From Sabethes cyaneus (Eukaryota; Arthropoda; Insecta; Diptera; Culicidae): a DNA stretch of 64,000 nt. The position numbers and the translations under genes were made by a program. The notes under the pieces were generated by a model. The model did not search any database. It had not been told where the DNA came from and saw only the letters and a list, made by a program, of their open reading frames with translations. The stretch lies in NCBI RefSeq assembly GCF_943734655.1, contig NC_071353.1, positions 156,130,179 through 156,194,178 on the forward strand. Direction: 5' to 3'. Of this stretch, positions 45,582 through 55,400 are shown in pieces (the stretch's first letter is position 1; the number at the start of each line of letters is the position of its first letter).

Positions 45582-48500
45582 CTTACTTACTTACTTAATT
45601 GGCCTAACGTCTTATGACAAGGCCTGCGCAGTATAATTTCTCCATCTGTTTCGGTCCATGGCAACTGATCTCCAGTTCCGCGGGCACCCAGTGCTCGCCA
45701 GATCTCGCTCCACCTGGTCTTGCCACCTCGCTCGCTGTGCCCCTCTTCGTCTTGTTCCTACCGGATTTGATGCGAAAACCATTTTTGCAGGATAGTTGTC
45801 CGGCATTCTAGCAACATGTCCTGCCCAACGTATCCGTCCAGCTTTAACCACTTTCTGAATACTTGGTTCGCCGTAGAGACGCGCGAGCTCGTGGTTCATT
45901 CTTCGCCTCCATACACCGTTCTCTTGCACTCCGCCAAAGATGGTTCTTAGCACCCGCCGTTCGAAAACTCCGAGTGCTCGTAGGTCCTCTTCTAGCAATG
46001 TCCACGTTTCGTGCCCGTAGAGGACAACCGGTCTAATTAGCGTTTTGTACAGTGTGCACTTTGTACGGGGGCTCAGATTGTTCGACCGCAAGTGTTTGTG
46101 GAGTCCGTAGTAGGCCCGACTTCCGCTGATAATACGTCTTTTAATCTCACGGCTGGTATTGTTGTCCTCTGTTGCCAGCGAGCCAAGGTATACGAACTCG
46201 TCGACTACCTCGAACTCATCCCCGTCGATTACCACGGTGCTGCCCAAGCGAGCCCTGTCGCGCTCGGTCCCGCCCGCCAGCATATACTTCGTTTTAGACG
46301 TATTTATCTGCAATCCAATCTTCTCTGCTTCGCGTTTCAGTCTGGTGTACTGATCTTCCACCGCCTCAAATGTTCTGCCGACAGCATCCACGTCGTCAGC
46401 AAAGCAGATAAATTGACTGGATTTGTTGAAAATCGTGCCCCGCATTTCGATCGCCGCTCGCCTTATAACACCTTCAAGCGCAATGTTGAATAGCAGGCAG
46501 GAAAGACCATCTCCTTGTCGAAGTCCCCTGCGAGATTCGAATGGGTCCGACAATCCACCCGAGATTCTCACACAGCACTGGATCCCATCCATCGTAGCCA
46601 TGATAAGTCTGGTAAGCTTACCCGGAAAGCCGTTTTCGTCCAAAATTTTCCATAGCTCTTGTCGGTTTACGCTATCATATGCGGCTTTGAAATCGATGAA
46701 CAGGTGGTGCGTGGGGACTCGGAATTCGCGGCACTTCTGGAGGATCTGCCGCAGGGTGAAGATTTGGTCTGTTGTAGACCGACCCTCCATGAAGCCGGCC
46801 TGGTAACTTCCCACAAATCTATTGGCTATTGGCGATAGTCGATGAAAGAGGACTTGGGACAGCACTTTGTAGGCGGCATTCAGGATAGTGATGGCTCGGT
46901 AGTTCTCACAATCCAGCTTATCACCTTTCTTGTAGATAGGGCAGATAACCCCGTCTTTCCACTCCTCCGGTAGTCGTTCCGTATCCCAAATCTTGACAAT
47001 CAATTGATGCAGACAGCCGGCCAACTTGTCCGGGCCCATTTTAATAAGTTCCGCTCCAATGCCATCCTTTCCCGCTGCTTTGTTGTTCTTCAGCCGCTGG
47101 ATGGCTTCTTTAACTTCCCTTATCGATGGGGGTGGCACATCTTCGTCGCTTGCTGCACCAATGTGGTCACTTCCTCCGCTATCATGGTCTTCCGCCTGCA
47201 CGCCATTCAGGTGTTCATCGTAGTGCTGCTTCCACCTTTCGATCACCGCACGGTCATCAGTCAAGATACCTCCATCTTTATCTCTGCACATTTCGGCCCG
47301 CGGCACGAAGCCTTTGCGAGATCCGTTGAGTTTCTGATAGAACTTCCGTGTGTCGTGAAAGCGGTACAGCTGTTCGAGTTCTTCGCACTCCTTCTCCTCT
47401 TGGTGGCGCTTCTTTTCCTTGAAGAGTCGGGTTTGCTGCCTCCGCTTCTGTTTGTATCGCTCCACATTCTGACGGGTGGCTCTACGCAGCATTTGTACCC
47501 GCGCTGCGTTCTTCTCATTCAATATCTGCTGGCATTCCTCGTCAAACCATTCGTTACGTCGATTCGGTGCCACACTGCCTAGGACGTTCTCCGCTACGCT
47601 GTTAATGGCTGTTTTCACGGGATTCCAACAGTCTTCAAGAGGGGCTTCATCCAGCTCTCCCTCTTCCGGCAGCGCGGTTTCGAGAGATAACGCGTAGTTT
47701 TCGGCGACCTCTGGTTGCTTCAGTCGCGCTAGATTATACCGTGGCGGGCGGCGGTATCGTATGTTGTTCACAACCGATAGTTTTTGACGTATCCTTACCA
47801 TCACTAGGTAGTGGTCCGAATCAATGTTAGCGCCCGGATAGGTTCTGACGTCGATAATGTCTGAAAAGTGCCGACCATCTATCAGAACGTGGTCGATTTG
47901 TGATTCTGTTTGGTTGGGTGATCTCCAGGTGTACCGATGGTAGAGGTTATGCTGGAAGAAGGTACTACGTATGGCCATGTTCTTGGAGGCGGCGAAGTCG
48001 ACAAGTCTTAGGCCGTTTTCGTTCGTTTGCGGGTGAGCGCTGAACCGTCCAATCACCGGTTTGAATTCCTCCTCCTGACCAACCTGAGCATTACAGTCCC
48101 CGATGATAATTTTGACATCATGTCTTGGGCAGCGGTCGTATTCACGCTCCAACTGCGCGTAGAATTCGTCTTTGTCATCATCGGTACTTCCGAGGTGAGG
48201 GCTGTGCACGTTAATTATGCTTATATTGAAGAATCGGCCCTTGATTCTTAATCTGCACATTCGGGGGTTGATCGGCCACCACCCGATCACCCGCTTCTGC
48301 ATCTCGCCCATCACTATAAAAGCTGTGCCCAGCTCGTGTGTATTGCCGCAGCTCTGGTAGATGGTATGACCATCTCTATACGTACGTACCATCGTTCCTT
48401 TCCAGCATACCTCCTGCAGCGCTACGATGTCGAACTTGCGGCTCTTCACTTCTTTAGAAAGCACGTGGGTACTTCCGAGGAAATTTAGAGACCGACAGTT

Positions 48501-48886
48501 CCATGTTCCTAATTTCCAATCGTTAGTCCGTTTTCGTCGCCTGGGTCTTTGCCGATTGTTCCGATTAGAGTTATTATTATTACTTACGGAGTCCATTGCT
48601 TTGGTTTTTTTAGTGGTTCAGGCTTGCAAAGCCCGCAACCAACCCCACAGTATCGCCGGAGGGCCAACGTAGCTCGAAGGAGCCCTCCCCCCGGTCAGCA
48701 TACGACCTTGGTTTCCACCGGGGTTGGTTACCCGATCTCCACCCGAGGTTGCTCGTATCCCGGCTGGTACCACGAGGAGGTTGGGGTAGGAGTTGCTAGG
48801 TAAGAGGCTATGAACCACTGTGGGGTCTATTTTATGCCCAGTGCACAAGGCACCGATGGTACGCATTACCAAGCCATTTACCAGCC
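45582..48886 (-). mobile_element. full-length RTE-type non-LTR retrotransposon
   Basis: About 3.3 kb, flanked by GAAAATCACTAT(A) at 45569-45581 and 48887-48899. The unoccupied site is present in copy A at 32251-32263. On the minus strand it has a 5' UTR of about 290 bp, one long ORF, and a very short 3' UTR ending in an AAGT tandem tail (plus strand: ACTTACTTACTTACTT). A short tandem 3' tail, a single apparent APE/RT ORF and a 12-13 bp target duplication are typical of the RTE clade. The copy seems intact and young. Confidence 0.93.
45612..48596 (-). CDS. RTE endonuclease/reverse transcriptase, 994 aa
   Basis: This protein copies the element RNA into a nicked target. The N-terminus is basic (RPRRRKR, residues 18-24). 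The AP-type endonuclease spans about 28-275, with WNCRSL (32-37), QEVCW (61-65), GDCNAQ (166-171), QIDHV (233-237) and SDH (260-262), the full set of expected catalytic residues. The reverse transcriptase spans about 495-800, with NNKAAGKDGI (504-513), WKDGVICPIYKKGDK, YRAITIL, FIDFKAAYDSV (A motif, Asp635), GLRQGDGLS (B motif, 691-699) and FADDVDAV (C motif, 732-739). A C-terminal region with YLGS and HETW follows. No frameshift or stop was seen, and the length fits RTE ORF2. Host proteins annotated 'craniofacial development protein 2-like' are often this element. The ATG at 48596 gives a sensible N-terminus. Confidence 0.95.
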   Translation of the reverse strand: MDSVSNNNNSNRNNRQRPRRRKRTNDWKLGTWNCRSLNFLGSTHVLSKEVKSRKFDIVALQEVCWKGTMVRTYRDGHTIYQSCGNTHELGTAFIVMGEMQKRVIGWWPINPRMCRLRIKGRFFNISIINVHSPHLGSTDDDKDEFYAQLEREYDRCPRHDVKIIIGDCNAQVGQEEEFKPVIGRFSAHPQTNENGLRLVDFAASKNMAIRSTFFQHNLYHRYTWRSPNQTESQIDHVLIDGRHFSDIIDVRTYPGANIDSDHYLVMVRIRQKLSVVNNIRYRRPPRYNLARLKQPEVAENYALSLETALPEEGELDEAPLEDCWNPVKTAINSVAENVLGSVAPNRRNEWFDEECQQILNEKNAARVQMLRRATRQNVERYKQKRRQQTRLFKEKKRHQEEKECEELEQLYRFHDTRKFYQKLNGSRKGFVPRAEMCRDKDGGILTDDRAVIERWKQHYDEHLNGVQAEDHDSGGSDHIGAASDEDVPPPSIREVKEAIQRLKNNKAAGKDGIGAELIKMGPDKLAGCLHQLIVKIWDTERLPEEWKDGVICPIYKKGDKLDCENYRAITILNAAYKVLSQVLFHRLSPIANRFVGSYQAGFMEGRSTTDQIFTLRQILQKCREFRVPTHHLFIDFKAAYDSVNRQELWKILDENGFPGKLTRLIMATMDGIQCCVRISGGLSDPFESRRGLRQGDGLSCLLFNIALEGVIRRAAIEMRGTIFNKSSQFICFADDVDAVGRTFEAVEDQYTRLKREAEKIGLQINTSKTKYMLAGGTERDRARLGSTVVIDGDEFEVVDEFVYLGSLATEDNNTSREIKRRIISGSRAYYGLHKHLRSNNLSPRTKCTLYKTLIRPVVLYGHETWTLLEEDLRALGVFERRVLRTIFGGVQENGVWRRRMNHELARLYGEPSIQKVVKAGRIRWAGHVARMPDNYPAKMVFASNPVGTRRRGAQRARWQDQVERDLASTGCPRNWRSVAMDRNRWRNYTAQALS

Positions 48887-48935
48887 GAAAATCACTATAA
48901 TGGCAGCTAAACAAATGTCTTGCTTTACCATATAT

Positions 48936-49335
48936 TCTTCTTCGGTGGAACCCCCTCTTTTCTCAAAGTTATTTGCACAACTCTATATGTCTAGTGTACC
49001 AAGTGTGATGAAGAACCATCCAGGCGTTTCAGAGTTAGGGCCTCCCCACTGTTATGAATCCCCCCTCCCTTTTGTCAAGCCCTTTAGTACTGATTCCCTT
49101 ATGTTAAGGACCATGTATGCCATGTTTGATGAAGAGTCGCCCAGTCATTTCGGAGTTATGGCCGCCCCCTGTCTCTCTTGTCAACCCCCCCAGTGCTGAT
49201 TCCCTTATATCAAGGAATATGTTTGCCAAGTTTGGTGGAGATCGGTCAAGGCGTTCTGGACTTATGGTGGAACATACATACAAACATGCTCACGCTCACT
49301 TTTATATGTATAGAAGATATAACTCGAAAACTAAA
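48936..49335 (-). mobile_element. inverted Helitron-like end fragment, copy B
   Basis: Counterpart of 32300-32690. Text from 'tggaaccccctcttttctca' to 'cacttttatatgtatagaag' is preserved. Confidence 0.5.
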
Positions 49336-49639
49336 GGGCCTGCAAAAAAAGATCTATGGGTAACGTTTAGAAAAGCCTCTGAATTTTCATAAAAAAATAC
49401 TGGAGAAAATATCTGGAAACTGGAAATCTACACTGAAAAAAGAGCATTTTAAAAACTAAAAATCGAAAAAAGGCCATCTCAGAAATTGGTGAATTTTTAT
49501 CTGAACATAGATAATCATATGGCCTACAAAGTCTTCACATATCAAAATGATCGCTTCAATCTTTAGCAAGCTCTGTGAACGAATTGTTTTCCTTTCTAGA
49601 ACTGCAAACTACAAATTCACTTTTTTGTGTTTCATAAAA

Positions 49640-50020
49640 CGGTTTAACAGTGTGCGTGAATTAAGCTAATGGCGTACACAAAATGCATAAAACATTTGGT
49701 TGTCGTACTCTCATATGGGTGTGTGAAGGCAAGCGACATTTATGCAAAGGTGTAGTATTTGACCTAAGCTTCAAGGTGAAGCACTAATTTGATATACCCA
49801 GTTGCCCCATTTTAGCCAATTAGCCTAAATTAGCGATAACTTTGTAAGGAAATGTCCTAGAGATTTGCGGCCTTCCGCAGAAACTTGTGTTGTAAGTGCT
49901 TCAATAATTGCCTAGAACAATATGTTCTTGCAAAATACAACCAACAAAAGCTATGCTTGAAAAACTCATTTTTAAAGATCTTCCAAAGGAAATTCTTCGT
50001 ATCTCTACTCCCGACAGCGA
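49640..50020. mobile_element. partial CACAGTG-foldback, copy B side
   Basis: Continues beyond the duplication edge (49898) into 'cttcaataattgcctagaac' and 'caaccaacaaaagctatgct'. This matches the right arm of foldback II (about 21500-21580) with divergence. The outer TIR was not found. It runs directly into an RT fragment. Confidence 0.55.
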
Positions 50021-50268
50021 TAGAAATCTTATTTCTTTCGCAAATAAACTGGAAGCTTATGGAATTAGGAATTGGAGACTGTAAAAGCTCGTTGGGAACG
50101 GTACCTACGGGTGTGCCCCAAGGCAGCAATCTAGGGCCAATGTTGGCCAACCTCCGTGGAAAATTGTGTCTCTTTGCCGATGATACATCTATTTGCTACC
50201 AGGGAAATGGTTGTGCTGCAATACAGCTCTATATCAAACAGGATCTTCAGCTTCTCAACGAATTTTGA
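50020..50268 (+). pseudogene. non-LTR reverse transcriptase fragment (jockey/CR1-like)
   Basis: In the plus-strand frame the DNA encodes NKLEAYGIRNW, then (after a short gap or frameshift) VPTGVPQGSNLGPML (RT B motif), then LCLFADDTSICYQGN (C motif) and KQDLQLLNEF. The expected residues between GPML and FADD are shortened by deletion, and the piece stops where a GACGTAG element begins at 50268. It is a dead internal fragment and is unrelated to the RTE copy nearby. Confidence 0.8.
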
Positions 50269-50400
50269 CGTAGGACTACGTCCTACGGCAAGGTTTGGGA
50301 TAGGGTGTCATTCTGAAAAGTCAAAAAATGCGAGTGTCACGAAAAAAAGAAAGTTTTTGAGCGTTAATTAGCGGGTTCCAGATCGATTTTAAATATTTTT
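50268..50400 (-). mobile_element. inverted end fragment of GACGTAG element
   Basis: It starts TGACGTAGGACTACGTC and continues 'ggcaaggtttgggatagggt', then 'gtcattctgaaaag'. This is the reverse complement of the right end at 14650-14762. It is truncated after about 130 bp. Confidence 0.7.
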
Positions 50401-50449
50401 ACGCCAATCGATCAGGAAATCTTGTACCTACGCATCTTCTACGAATTGT

Positions 50450-50524
50450 TGGAGGCAGGATATTTTTCCATTAAAATTTGAGACCCCTCCCTTCTTTGGA
50501 AGGGGAGGTTGTCGGGTCAGCTAG
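50450..50524 (+). mobile_element. short Helitron-like 3' end fragment
   Basis: One G-run unit ('gagacccctcccttctttgg') is followed directly by GTTGTCGGGTCAGCTAG and a T, the same terminal as at 26228 and 31913. The middle of the usual tail ('gtggcaatacgaag') is missing. Confidence 0.55.
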
Positions 50525-50800
50525 TATATTTATAAATGTAATGTAATAGTTTTATGAGCAAATAAACCAACTGTTTTACAAAAAAAAACTGATTAAAACA
50601 GATGACACTGCTTAACTCATTCCTTACCCTAATACTTTTGATGATTACTATTGTAACTTTGATCAGGTAAGACGTTGTGGAAAAACAGTGATATTTTTCT
50701 TGAACGATTTGAAAAAATGTGGTTTTTATCAATTTAATTATCAAACAATTATGCAGGGTGTAGAAAAACATTTCTTATCGAAACATTACGTAAAACACAG
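50525..50800. other. AT-rich non-coding DNA
   Basis: No repeat or gene recognised. A minus-strand frame 50517-50771 is low-complexity. Confidence 0.4.
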
Positions 50801-50807
50801 CAATTGG

Positions 50808-50945
50808 TACCTGCCGGCTCGACCGTCTAGGGACTAGAACCGACAACCAAACCAACATCGCTTAGCCCGCTGCTCGATTGCCTTGAATAACCTAGGCTCA
50901 GAGTGGCCGCCTAGCCAGTAAAGTGTTCTTCATTAGGCAAACATT
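50808..50945 (-). repeat. possible tRNA-derived SINE head
   Basis: On the minus strand GGTTCTAGTCC (about 50829-50839) is one or two bases from a pol III B box (GGTTCGANTCC). About 30 bp before it, GGGCTAAGCGATG loosely resembles an A box. No tRNA cloverleaf or A-tail was recognised, so this is tentative. Confidence 0.25.
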
Positions 50946-52440
50946 AGCTCCTCAGAGCAAAAAAAGCTCCCATTATGGTACACCCCAATTAGGCAGCTGC
51001 CTTCTCGTAACCACTCCTCGGAAGGGGAGTGAGTGATGGCCCTCCGATGATGACTTCCCAGGTAGGCCAACCGCAGCGCAGCAGCGGCTGTGCTGCAAAA
51101 ACAAAAACATTCGCCAAGGTACAACATCAAGACGCCTAACGGAAACGAAGCTGCCAGCAGCGGTCCACATCTTAATTTTGCGCGTGTTGCTGTTTTGTTT
51201 TTCTGGTTCTACTCGAAAACATAAACAACGTTAACAAATAAATGATGATCATCCATCATTCATTACAGAACGGAGCAAACCTAGACGCTGCTGCCAGCCT
51301 GGTCGGTTCTCTGCACAGGTTAAGCCGCATTTAGAAGCCATCTTCATTAGGTAAACATGATGATTATGGGAAAATTATTTCCGATTTGGGCTTTTCCCTG
51401 TGCTGGTCTCGGAGTGAGGTTTAGAACGTTGCCGAAGATCGAAGACGAGAAGTGATTAGCTAAGTGTTGTTGTTTTCCGCGCCGATTGAACACTCAATCG
51501 GCCACCGAATCATCGAGGAGCTGAAATTAGATGGCCGTGCCGTGGGAATTAGAAATCCACCAGTATCGAGACTTCGCGAGTTGATTAGCAACATTATCGT
51601 TCCACCGATCGAGACAGGTGTTCTATTTCTTTTCTTAAAGGGGATGGATCTCTCCTTTGCTTTGGTCGATTGTTGGAAGTAAGAATTTAGGTCAGACCTA
51701 CCCCTGCCCCGAGGTGTCGGCGGATATCACAATGATTTTATTTTGTTGCCAATAATAGAGGATGGTTGGTGCGAGAGAAGAATGTCACGAGCTAATAACA
51801 AAGACCCGGAGAAAAAAAAACCGTCATCAGTCAGTGCCATTGGACCATTCGGATCGGGCAGTTAAATAAATGATGACTCATTTACTGTTCATTCGTCTTC
51901 CGTCCACGGACGGGGAGATTCGGCCTCTGATGATCACCAGGTGTGAATTGACATGGTTTCGGTCGTCTCTCAGGATGAAAGACGATGAAAGGTGAAGGTT
52001 AATAATAATGACACGGAAGAGAATTGAAAACGATCCTTATAAGCTTTCATTAGGGTCTCCTACCAGGCCCAAAGCCCATCAGAGCCTGGGGGGAATCGTT
52101 TCAACCACAAATCATCATTAGAAGTGATGAGAGTGCACTGAATAACATCGTATCTTCCTGATAGCGTTAGATCTATCCATGAAATGATACTACCGACAAA
52201 TGTGCCACAATGTGGCGATTCTGTTGAGTATAAAAACATTTCTAATTGGCTTTTCTCCTTAGTTAATATAAATGTTCCGTGCTGTTTTGGCCGGATTAAA
52301 CGTTCTGCCATTATGGAACAAGGGCCATGAAGCTGTATTTCGTCATGCATCATTTTAGTACCAGTTTTGTTATCCAAAATACCAGAAATAGAACCAGAAT
52401 TTACATTCGCCGAAGAATGTTTGAGATATTGTCCCGTCTC
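50946..52440. other. low-repeat non-coding region
   Basis: Moderate-complexity DNA with several 'atgatgat' runs (51240-51260, 51350-51365). Open frames 51464-51682 and 52060-52377 have no recognisable domain and no paired splice logic. It may be host intron or regulatory DNA. Confidence 0.4.
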
Positions 52441-55400
52441 GTCTAGTCATTCCAAATTGAACTTGTAAATCCTACCAAAAACATTCTAATCCAATCGAAC
52501 TTAATCCAAATCCTATCCAAATTCGATCCGTATTACTCCAAATTGAATCCAAATTAGCCCAAATCGTATTTAAATCATTTTGAATCCAACCAATAATTGT
52601 CCAAATCCAATCTAATTCAATCGATATCCGAAACAAATCCGACCAAAATCGTCCGAAATCAATATAATTTTTTTTTAAATTAGTCCAAAACCAATTTAAT
52701 CCGATCAAATTATCCCAAATCCATGCAAAATACAATTAAAATTAATCCAAATTTAGACCAAGTTAATCGAAATTCAATTTAAATCAGTCCGAAACCGATC
52801 AAAATTAGTCAAAATCTGACTCGAGTTAGACCCAATCCCAAAGTCATCTAAACCCAATTGTAATTAGTTTATATCTAATCCAGAAAGGTCCAAATCCAAT
52901 CTAAATTAGACCAAATTCATTCGAAATAAGACCAAATTCAATCGAAATTAGTGAAAATCCCATTTAAATTTATCCAAAAGCCACCTAAATCATCCGAATC
53001 TAATAGCAATTAATCAAAATCCAATCCGGATCAGTCCAAATCGGACCAAATTAGTCCGAATCCATTCGATCATTTTTTAAATTCAATCCAAGTCAATCCA
53101 AATCGAATTCAAATTAGTACAAACCACAAAGTACTAATCCAGCCAAATCTATTTGAATCCGACCAAAAGCATCTAAATCCAATCGATTTTAATTCAAAGC
53201 CGGTCCAAATTTGTCGAAATTTGTCCAAATCCATTATCAATTGGCCCAAAATCAATCTTATCCATTCAAAATCCAAATCCAATTCAAATTATTTCAAACA
53301 CCGAACCAAATCATGAAAATCCAATCGAAATTTGTCCAAATCAGTGCAAATCCGATCCAAATTAATCCGAATACATTCGAAAATTGCCCAAATTCAATTC
53401 AAATCTATTGGAAATATGTCCAAATCATATCAGAATTCAATTCAAATTGGTCCAAATACGACCAAAATCATCCAAATCCAATTGAAATTTATCCGAATTC
53501 AATCCAAATTAGTCCAAAATTTGCCAAATTTAGTCCAAGTCATTCCAAATCGAAGTTGGTTCAAATTGATTGAAATTTAATCGAAATTAGTCTAAAACTA
53601 TTCCAAATCAGTGCAACTCCTTTCCAAATTAGTCCAAATCCAATCGAAATTTGTTGAAATCCAATACAAATCAATCTAAATTTGTGCAAATCCCATCCAA
53701 CCGATCTAATTGGACCGAAATCATCGAAATCCAATCGAACTTTACCCAAATAAGTCCAAATCCAATTTAAATTATTCTAAATCCAATTCACATCAATCGA
53801 AATTAATCCAAATACAATCAAAATTAGTCCAAAATCAATCTAATCCATTCAAAAGCGTCAAAATCCAATAGAAATTAATCCTAAACTAATCCAAAACGGT
53901 CAAAATCCAATTCAAATGAGTCCAAATCCAATACAAATCAATCAGAATCCAACCAGATTAGACCAAATCCAATGAAAAATGTTCCAAGTCAATCCAACTC
54001 GAATTCAAATTAGTCCGAAACCTATCTAATCCTCCTAAATCATTTTAAATCCTACCAAAATCGACCAAATCCAATCGAAATTTGTCTTAAGCTACACCAA
54101 ATCAGTGCAAATGCGATCCAAATTAGTCCAAATCCTATCCAAATTAATCCGCATTCATTCGATAATTGCTCGAATTCAATACAAATCAATTAAAAATATG
54201 TCCAAATCTTATCAGAATTCAATTCAAATTAGTCCAAATACGACCAAAACCATCCAAATCCAATCGAACTTTATCCAAATCCGATCCAAATAAGTCCAAA
54301 TCCAATTCAAATTAGTCAAAATCCCATTTAAAATTGTCCAAATGCCACCTAAATTATCCGAATCTAATAGCAATTAATCAAAATCCCATCCGGATCAGTC
54401 CAATTCCAATTCAAATTCGTCCAAATCGGACCGAATTAGTCCGAATCCATTTGATCATTTTTTAAATTAAATCTAAGTCAGTCCAAATCGAATTCAAATT
54501 AGTACAAAACCAAGTACTAATCCAGCCAAATCTATTTAAATCCGACCAAAGGCATCTAAATCCAATTTTAATTTAAATCCGGTCCAAATTAATCGAAATT
54601 TTTCCAAATCCTTTATAAATTGGCCCAAAATCAATCTTATCCATTCAAAATCCAAATCCAATTCAAATTAGTTCAAACTCCGAACCAAATCATGAAAATC
54701 CAGTCGAAATTTGTCCAAACCAGTGCAAATCCGATCCAAATTAATCCGAATTCATTCGAAAATTGCCCAAATTCAATTCAAATCTATTGGAAATACGTCC
54801 AAATCGTATCAGAATTCAATTCAAATTGGTCCCAATACGACCAAAATCATCCAAATCCAATTGAAATTTATCCGAATTCAATCCAAATTAGTCCAAAATT
54901 TGCCAAATTTAGTCCAAGTCATTCCAAATCGAAGTTGGTTCAAATTGATTGAAATCCAATCGAAATTAGTCTAAAACTATTCCAAATCAGTGCAACTCCT
55001 TTCCAAATTAGTCCAAATCCAATCGAAATTTGTTGAAATCCGATACAAATCAATCTAAATTTGTGCAAATCCCATCCAACCGATCTAATTGGACCGAAAT
55101 CATCGAAATCCAATCGAACTTTACCCAAATAAGTCCAAATCCAATTTAAATTATTCTAAATCCAATTCACATCAATCGAAATTAATCCAAATACAACCAA
55201 AATTAGTCCAAAATCGATCTAATCCGTTCAAAATCGTCAAAATTCAATAGAAATTAATGCTAAACTAATCCAAAACGGTCGAAATCCAATTCAAATGAGT
55301 CCAAATCCAATACAAATCAATCAGAGTCCGACCAGGTTAGTCCAAATCCAATGAAAAATGTTCCAAGTCAATCCAACTCGAATTCAAATTAGTCCAAAAC

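Larger units (their letters stand above)
39732..49898 (+). repeat. segmental duplication, copy B (with RTE insertion)
   Basis: Direct repeat of 25792-33251. Landmarks: TTG-start frame 40490-40675, array 41790-42335, minisatellite element to 45231, RTE insertion 45582-48886, inverted end fragment 48936-49335, foldback interior 49640-49990. The right flank continues smoothly into the foldback arm, so B seems to keep the original right flank. The left flank is an abrupt junction with the truncated foldback at 39731. An artefact (two haplotypes joined in one assembly) would look the same. Confidence 0.9.

Noticed and set aside
47004..47582. 192-codon plus-strand frame, and 46092-46493
   Set aside because: They lie antisense to the intact RTE ORF and have no independent features.
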